From Streptomyces sp. NBC_00775 (GTDB taxonomy: Bacteria > Actinomycetota > Actinomycetes > Streptomycetales > Streptomycetaceae): a stretch of DNA of 64,000 nucleotides. The position numbers were made by a program, and so were the translations under genes. Below the pieces are notes generated by a model that was not told where the DNA came from, did not search any database, and was given only the letters and a program-made list of their open reading frames with translations. Where the stretch lies: NCBI RefSeq assembly GCF_036347135.1, contig NZ_CP108938.1, forward strand, positions 7,440,001-7,504,000, written 5' to 3'. Position 1 is the first letter of the stretch. The number at the start of each line of letters is the position of its first letter. Positions 59,848 to 64,000 of the stretch are shown in pieces.

Positions 59848-60860
59848 CGGACGGCGGAATCGCGAAGGCACGGCTCGGTACCGGGGGCCCGGAGGTCGGC
59901 GCACAGGGCCTCGGCTGCATGGGCATGAGCTGGGCGTACGGCCCCGCGGACGCGGACGAGGCCCGGGCGACCCTGGAACGGGCACTGGAGCTGGGCGTCA
60001 CGCTCTTCGACACGGCGGAGGGCTACGGCGACGGCGAGAACGAGAAGTTCCTGTCGCCGTTCTTCAAGGCGCACCGCGACGAGGTCGTGATCGCGACCAA
60101 GTACGGCCTCACGTTCTCGCCGGACGACCGGAGCAAGCGGATCATCCGCAACGACCCGCCGTACATCCGCCGGGCCGTCGAGGGCAGCCTCGGGCGCCTC
60201 GGCGTCGACGTGATCGACCTCTACTACATGCACCGGCGCGATGTGAACGTGCCGATCGAGGAGAGCGTCGGAGCCATGGCCGAGCTGGTGCGCGAGGGCA
60301 AGGTCAAGCACCTGGGGCTCAGCGAGGTCACCGCCGGGGAGCTGCGCGCCGCCCAGGCCGTACACCCCATCGCGGCCGTGCAGTCGGAGTGGTCCCTGTT
60401 CAGCCGCGACATCGAGACGAACGTGGTCCCCGCGGCCCGCGAACTCGGCGTGGCCATGGTCCCCTACGCGCCGCTCGGCCGGGGCTTCCTGACCGGCTCC
60501 TTCGCCAACGCCGACAAGGACCTCACGGAGGACGACGCCCGCCGCGCCCACCCCCGCTTCACGGGCGACAACGCGGCCGCGAACGCGACACTCCTGGAGC
60601 CGATCCGCACCGTGGCCGAGACCCACGACGCCACACCCGGCCAGATAGCCCTGGCCTGGGTCCAACAACAGGCCACCGTCCACGGATTCACGGTCGTCCC
60701 GATCCCCGGCACGACGAAGCGCAGCCGAGTCGAGGAGAACACCGCGGCCACGAGGATCGTCCTCACGGAGGCCGAACTCACCCTGCTGGCCCCGCTCGCG
60801 GGCAAGGTGGCAGGCACCCGCTACCCGGACATGACGTTCGCGTCGGCGGGCAGGGAGTAA
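59844..60860 (+). CDS. Aldo/keto reductase
   Basis: A 338-residue NADPH-dependent carbonyl reductase. The tetrad is Asp and Tyr in FDTAEGYG, Lys in IATKYG, and His in YYMHRRD; the NADP region includes PIPGTTKRSRVEEN. It is translationally coupled to the MerR regulator, a common arrangement in which the reductase is induced by reactive aldehydes or redox stress. A repeat unit follows the stop. Confidence 0.95.
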   Translation: MTDGGIAKARLGTGGPEVGAQGLGCMGMSWAYGPADADEARATLERALELGVTLFDTAEGYGDGENEKFLSPFFKAHRDEVVIATKYGLTFSPDDRSKRIIRNDPPYIRRAVEGSLGRLGVDVIDLYYMHRRDVNVPIEESVGAMAELVREGKVKHLGLSEVTAGELRAAQAVHPIAAVQSEWSLFSRDIETNVVPAARELGVAMVPYAPLGRGFLTGSFANADKDLTEDDARRAHPRFTGDNAAANATLLEPIRTVAETHDATPGQIALAWVQQQATVHGFTVVPIPGTTKRSRVEENTAATRIVLTEAELTLLAPLAGKVAGTRYPDMTFASAGRE

Positions 60861-60905
60861 TAGGGGTTTGGCTGGGTCGTCGGGACCAGGAGCTTTGCCG
60901 CAACA

Positions 60906-60957
60906 GGAGGCGCCCCTTTAGGGGCGCGGGGAACTGCGCGACAAGCCCCCACTCACC
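60906..60957. repeat. Interspersed repeat unit
   Basis: GCGCCCC-ttta-GGGGCGC hairpin followed by GGGGAACTGCGCGACAAGCCCCCAC; near-identical to 49590-49635. It lies between convergent genes and may serve as a terminator. Confidence 0.8.
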
Positions 60958-60974
60958 CGCACCCGACAAACAAC

Positions 60975-61829
60975 TCACAACTCGGCCAACAACTCGGCCT
61001 TCTTCACAGAGAATTCCTCGTCCGTGACAAGCCCGGCCTTGTGCAGCTCCCCCAGATGCCGAATCCGCTCAGCAATGTCCGCCGGGTCACGCCGAGCCCC
61101 GGCGGACACAGCAGGCACCGCAGACCCCGCGGAGCGCGCGGCCGCCAGCACAGCCGCAGCGAACGGCAGCGACTCATGCACCGGCCCGTACCCGAGCCCG
61201 AAGACGACCGCCGCCGGATCCTGGTCGGCCTGGGCGGGCTGCGCGGGCGCGGACGCACGGCGCAGCAGCCGCAGATGACCCTCGAACACCTCGGGGGAGC
61301 GCCACTCGACCCCGCTCAGGTCGGCGACCGGGAAGCTCTGGTCGCCGGCCTTCCACTTGGCGGAGGAGGCGCCCGTCCAGAACCACCGGAAGGACACCGA
61401 CTTGCCGTCGAAGGTCGCCTTCCCGTCGTACGCCTTGAACTGCAGCGGCCCCTCGGGAGGGCTCACCAGAAAGCGCTCGGCGGGTTCGTCGTCCTCGCCG
61501 AGCTGCCCGCGCAGTTCGTCCGCGTAGTACTCGGCGAGGGTCTCGCGCTCGGCGGGCAGCACCAGGCGATAGGGGTCGCACCCCTCCTTGAGCTGTCCCG
61601 CGGCCGCCTCGACCAGCGGATCGGCGCCGGGCCTCGGCACGGCACGCAGGACGACCGTGCCACGCTTCCCGGGCGTCAGCGTCACCGCCGCGATCGCCTC
61701 CAGGGGGATGCGGCGTTCGCCGAGCGCCTGGAACAGCTTCGGCGAACGGATCCCCCGCTCGAAGCGGATGAGCACGGAGTCGGACTCGAACTCCCAGGCG
61801 GCATGAAATCCGGCCAGTACGTCACCCAT
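60975..61829 (-). CDS. DUF4429 domain protein with C-terminal SHOCT motif
   Basis: About 284 residues. Two DUF4429 beta domains (WEFESDSVLIRFERG...; LQFKAYDGKATFDGKSVSFRW) are followed by an Ala-rich linker and a SHOCT-type helix pair (IAERIRHLGELHKAGLVTDEEFSVKKAELL). ATG 61829 is preferred: TACGAT precedes it by exactly seven bases, which fits a leaderless start; GTG 61850 with GGAGG five bases upstream is the alternative. Function is unknown; DUF4429 and SHOCT proteins are often oligomerising or membrane-associated. Confidence 0.88.
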   Translation of the reverse strand: MGDVLAGFHAAWEFESDSVLIRFERGIRSPKLFQALGERRIPLEAIAAVTLTPGKRGTVVLRAVPRPGADPLVEAAAGQLKEGCDPYRLVLPAERETLAEYYADELRGQLGEDDEPAERFLVSPPEGPLQFKAYDGKATFDGKSVSFRWFWTGASSAKWKAGDQSFPVADLSGVEWRSPEVFEGHLRLLRRASAPAQPAQADQDPAAVVFGLGYGPVHESLPFAAAVLAAARSAGSAVPAVSAGARRDPADIAERIRHLGELHKAGLVTDEEFSVKKAELLAEL

Positions 61830-61904
61830 GCGGGCCATCGTATGCGGCACGCAAGCCTCCGTCGCCTCTTCGTGCGGACCGCAGTTTTTCGCTCTCTACG
61901 CGCG

Positions 61905-63113
61905 TCAGGCCGACACGCCGCCGGACAAACCCGTCCGGCACGCGTCATCGTCGTGCGCACAGTTCACCGCGCGGTACGCACCAACGCCGATCTCCGCGAA
62001 GTTGCGGAGACTGTCAGTGCCCGGCTCGAAATAGCCGGTGTGACCCTTCGCGTCGGCGGCGGACAGGACCCGCGCCCCGAAGTCCTTCGACACCGGGTCG
62101 GCGCCGTGCCCGAGGCTTCCGACCTCCAGGTACGGCACGTTCTGGATCCAGTCGTCGGCGTCCCGCATCGACCAGACCTGGGCCGTGGTGTGCAGGTTCG
62201 CCGCCTTCTCGGCCCGCATACCGGGGCTGCCCGCGACGGCTATGTCGGAGACCCGGGAGGGCAGCTCATGGGCGGCGACCCCGCACAGTACGGAGCCGTA
62301 GCTGTGGCAGTACAGCGCCACCGGTGAGCTTCCCGGCAGCCCCCGCAGCATCGCGTTCAGCCGGACCGCGCCCTCCTCGGCGCGCATCGCGGTGGCCGAG
62401 TCGATGCCGAGGCCGCTGGGCGCCGTGTAGTCGGCCCAGGCGATCACGGCCGTACGCGTGCCCGGATCCGCCGCGCGCTCCGCCGTGTACAGGGAACGCG
62501 CCATGCCGACCGGCGCCGAGTACTTCTTGAAGGTGCGCTGGAAGGTCATCAGGTCGGTGTCGACGCCGGGCACCACGACCGAGATCCGGTCGGCCTTGTC
62601 GAGGTTGCCGTAGACCTCGGCGACGCGGCCCGAGCCCTGGGGGTCGAAGGCGAGGATCTTGCGGCCCTTGCGCAGCAGCGCCTCGTAGCGGTGCATACGG
62701 CGGCCCGCGTCGTGTTGGCCGAGCGCCGAGAGCCGGTCGTCGTGCATGCGCTTGAGCTCGACCTTGCGCTGCTGTTCCAGGGCGATGCGGTTCGCCTGGT
62801 AGCGCAGCGTGGCGGGCGCCCCGTTCATGTTGCCGACCGCGAGCGGATAGCGGTGGGCGAGCCCCGCGCGCTGCTGGGCGTCGAGCGTGGCGAAGAAGTG
62901 GGCCAGGCGGCTCGGCGCGGAGTCGGGGTCCGGGAGCTTGTGACCGGCGATGCGGCCGTGCTCCCACGCGGAGAGCGACGCTTGGAGCGGCGTCGCTGTC
63001 CGGTGGCTGTTGAGCGCGGTCCAGCCACCGGTGGCCAGCATCACGAACACCACGGCCAGCGCGAGCAGTGCGCGCCAAACGCTGAGTTGGGGGGAGGTAT
63101 CGAAGGAAGTCAC
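61905..63113 (-). CDS. DUF1023-type alpha/beta hydrolase with membrane anchor
   Basis: A 402-residue protein. One N-terminal membrane segment (ALLALAVVFVMLATGGW) anchors an outside-facing hydrolase. The nucleophile is in LYCHSYGS, the acid Asp is probably in MRDADDWI and the His in GHTGYFEPG. It matches the actinobacterial DUF1023 (PF06259) esterase-like group. GTG 63113 has no clear ribosome site. It ends 55 bp from the DUF4429 start in the same direction. Confidence 0.9.
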   Translation of the reverse strand: MTSFDTSPQLSVWRALLALAVVFVMLATGGWTALNSHRTATPLQASLSAWEHGRIAGHKLPDPDSAPSRLAHFFATLDAQQRAGLAHRYPLAVGNMNGAPATLRYQANRIALEQQRKVELKRMHDDRLSALGQHDAGRRMHRYEALLRKGRKILAFDPQGSGRVAEVYGNLDKADRISVVVPGVDTDLMTFQRTFKKYSAPVGMARSLYTAERAADPGTRTAVIAWADYTAPSGLGIDSATAMRAEEGAVRLNAMLRGLPGSSPVALYCHSYGSVLCGVAAHELPSRVSDIAVAGSPGMRAEKAANLHTTAQVWSMRDADDWIQNVPYLEVGSLGHGADPVSKDFGARVLSAADAKGHTGYFEPGTDSLRNFAEIGVGAYRAVNCAHDDDACRTGLSGGVSA

Positions 63114-63304
63114 TGAGAGGACACACTAGGAGAAGTGAGGTGCCTCCCGTTAAACGAGTGAGCGGGATCACGTTTCTGGTGGGGTAATTGGGGCAAAGCG
63201 GGTTCAGTTTGAGATAAATAGTGACGCTCCGTGTGCGTCAATGATCATTCCGTGCATCGCTTTTCCTTCGCTGATCTTCTGCGGTCTTCTGCGGTCTTCG
63301 GTGA

Positions 63305-63973
63305 TCACTCGGTACGCCACTTCTCCGCCAACGCGGGCCCCACATGGTCGAGATAGGTGGCGGTCAGTTCGCGGATCGCCTCGACGCTGGTGTCCTCGCC
63401 CGCGCCCCACAGTCGTCCCGTGACGCGCATCACCCCGCCGAACACGGCGACCGCGACGCGCGGTCGTGGATCCGCGTCCACGTCGAGGCCCTCGCGTTCG
63501 GCGATCACCCGGGCGATCTCCTCCTCCAGCTCGGCGGAGCGGCGCAGATGGACGGCGACCAGCGCGGGCGTCGACTCGATCAACTGGAAGGTGCGCATGT
63601 GCAGTTCGATCGGGACGACGGCGTCGATCGCCTCGCCGATGGTGTCCCAGCCCTCCAGGACGGCCCGTCGCAGCGCCTCCAACGGGGCTTCGTGCGACGG
63701 GCGTTCACGCACGACGGCGAGGAAGTGCGACTCCGCGAGCCGCTGGCTGAAGAGGGCGACGTCCTCCTTGCCGGCGAAGTAGCGGAAGAAGGTGCGCTGG
63801 GAGACGTCGACGGCCTCGGCGATCTCGTCGACGGTCGTCTGTTCGTATCCCTTGGTGGTGAACAGTTCGAGGGCGGCCCGCAGCAGCGCGTCCCGGGTGC
63901 GCTGCTTCTTGCGCTCGCGCAGCCCCGGGAGTGGTGCCGTCGCCGCCGTCACCGCACTGTCCGCGATGTCCAT
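63305..63973 (-). CDS. TetR/AcrR family regulator
   Basis: A 222-residue repressor. The HTH is ALELFTTKGYEQTTVDEIAEAVDVSQRTFFRYFAGKEDV. The C-terminal domain is helical and Glu-rich. ATG 63973 lies at the window edge with AGGAGAGG upstream, so the gene is complete. Its partner is not visible; the 191 bp before the DUF1023 gene holds only TGCGGTCTTC direct repeats near 63283-63300. Confidence 0.93.
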   Translation of the reverse strand: MDIADSAVTAATAPLPGLRERKKQRTRDALLRAALELFTTKGYEQTTVDEIAEAVDVSQRTFFRYFAGKEDVALFSQRLAESHFLAVVRERPSHEAPLEALRRAVLEGWDTIGEAIDAVVPIELHMRTFQLIESTPALVAVHLRRSAELEEEIARVIAEREGLDVDADPRPRVAVAVFGGVMRVTGRLWGAGEDTSVEAIRELTATYLDHVGPALAEKWRTE

Positions 63974-64000
63974 GGACCTCTCCTTCGAACTGTTCGCCCA

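Overview
The window is Streptomyces chromosomal DNA. It is very GC-rich with strong third-position GC, uses many GTG starts with GGAGG-type ribosome sites, and carries actinomycete signatures: a DUF397/XRE/ATPase cassette, a fasR-fabD-fabH-acpP-fabF block, DUF3145 and SCO2400-type proteins, and Tat-secreted enzymes. About sixty genes are supported. No rRNA, tRNA, CRISPR array, transposase or phage gene was seen.

Layout. 1-6941 is a plant-polysaccharide block: the 3' end of one sugar ABC permease gene, its partner permease, a secreted GH43 arabinanase, an intracellular GH51 arabinofuranosidase and a convergent secreted GH35 beta-galactosidase. 7013-12650 holds an Rrf2 regulator with a TauE-type transporter, two secreted intradiol dioxygenase paralogues, a patatin-like protein, an unknown protein and a DUF1036 gene. 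12886-13722 has no gene but holds two diverged copies of a ~250 bp repeat in inverted orientation. 13723-15500 is a whiJ/abaA-type cassette (DUF397, XRE regulator, ATPase) with a TTA codon in both larger genes.

15443-29841 returns to sugars: a DUF3500 lipoprotein, an orphan sugar-binding lipoprotein divergent from a second GH43 arabinanase, an aminotransferase-like protein, a secreted aldose epimerase, a complete ChvE/MmsA/MmsB monosaccharide importer, and a catabolic set (U32-like protein, zinc alcohol dehydrogenase, sugar-acid dehydratase). The inferred logic is that GH43, GH35 and GH3/GH51 enzymes release arabinose, galactose and glucose units, the ABC systems import them, epimerases interconvert anomers, and the dehydratase/dehydrogenase set oxidises a sugar acid.

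30096-48816 is mixed: an SCO2400-type protein, a broken LanC-like gene, MarR with an oxidoreductase, Ohr, a secreted M14 carboxypeptidase, an EI24 membrane protein with a coupled 26-residue membrane peptide, a C15-type protein lacking the usual active-site cysteine, LysR with an oxidoreductase and a RidA-like protein, TetR with a GH3 beta-glucosidase, a second epimerase and an SGNH lipoprotein. 49061-54698 is the housekeeping fatty acid synthesis block. 54795-63973 holds small regulator/enzyme pairs (pirin, TetR/NmrA/haloalkane dehalogenase, serine hydrolase, GNAT, MerR/aldo-keto reductase, DUF4429, DUF1023 hydrolase, TetR).

Regulatory themes visible in the DNA: perfect or near-perfect operators in several divergent gaps, a recurrent TAnnnT-N7-start arrangement suggesting leaderless genes, and four genes with rare TTA (bldA) codons.
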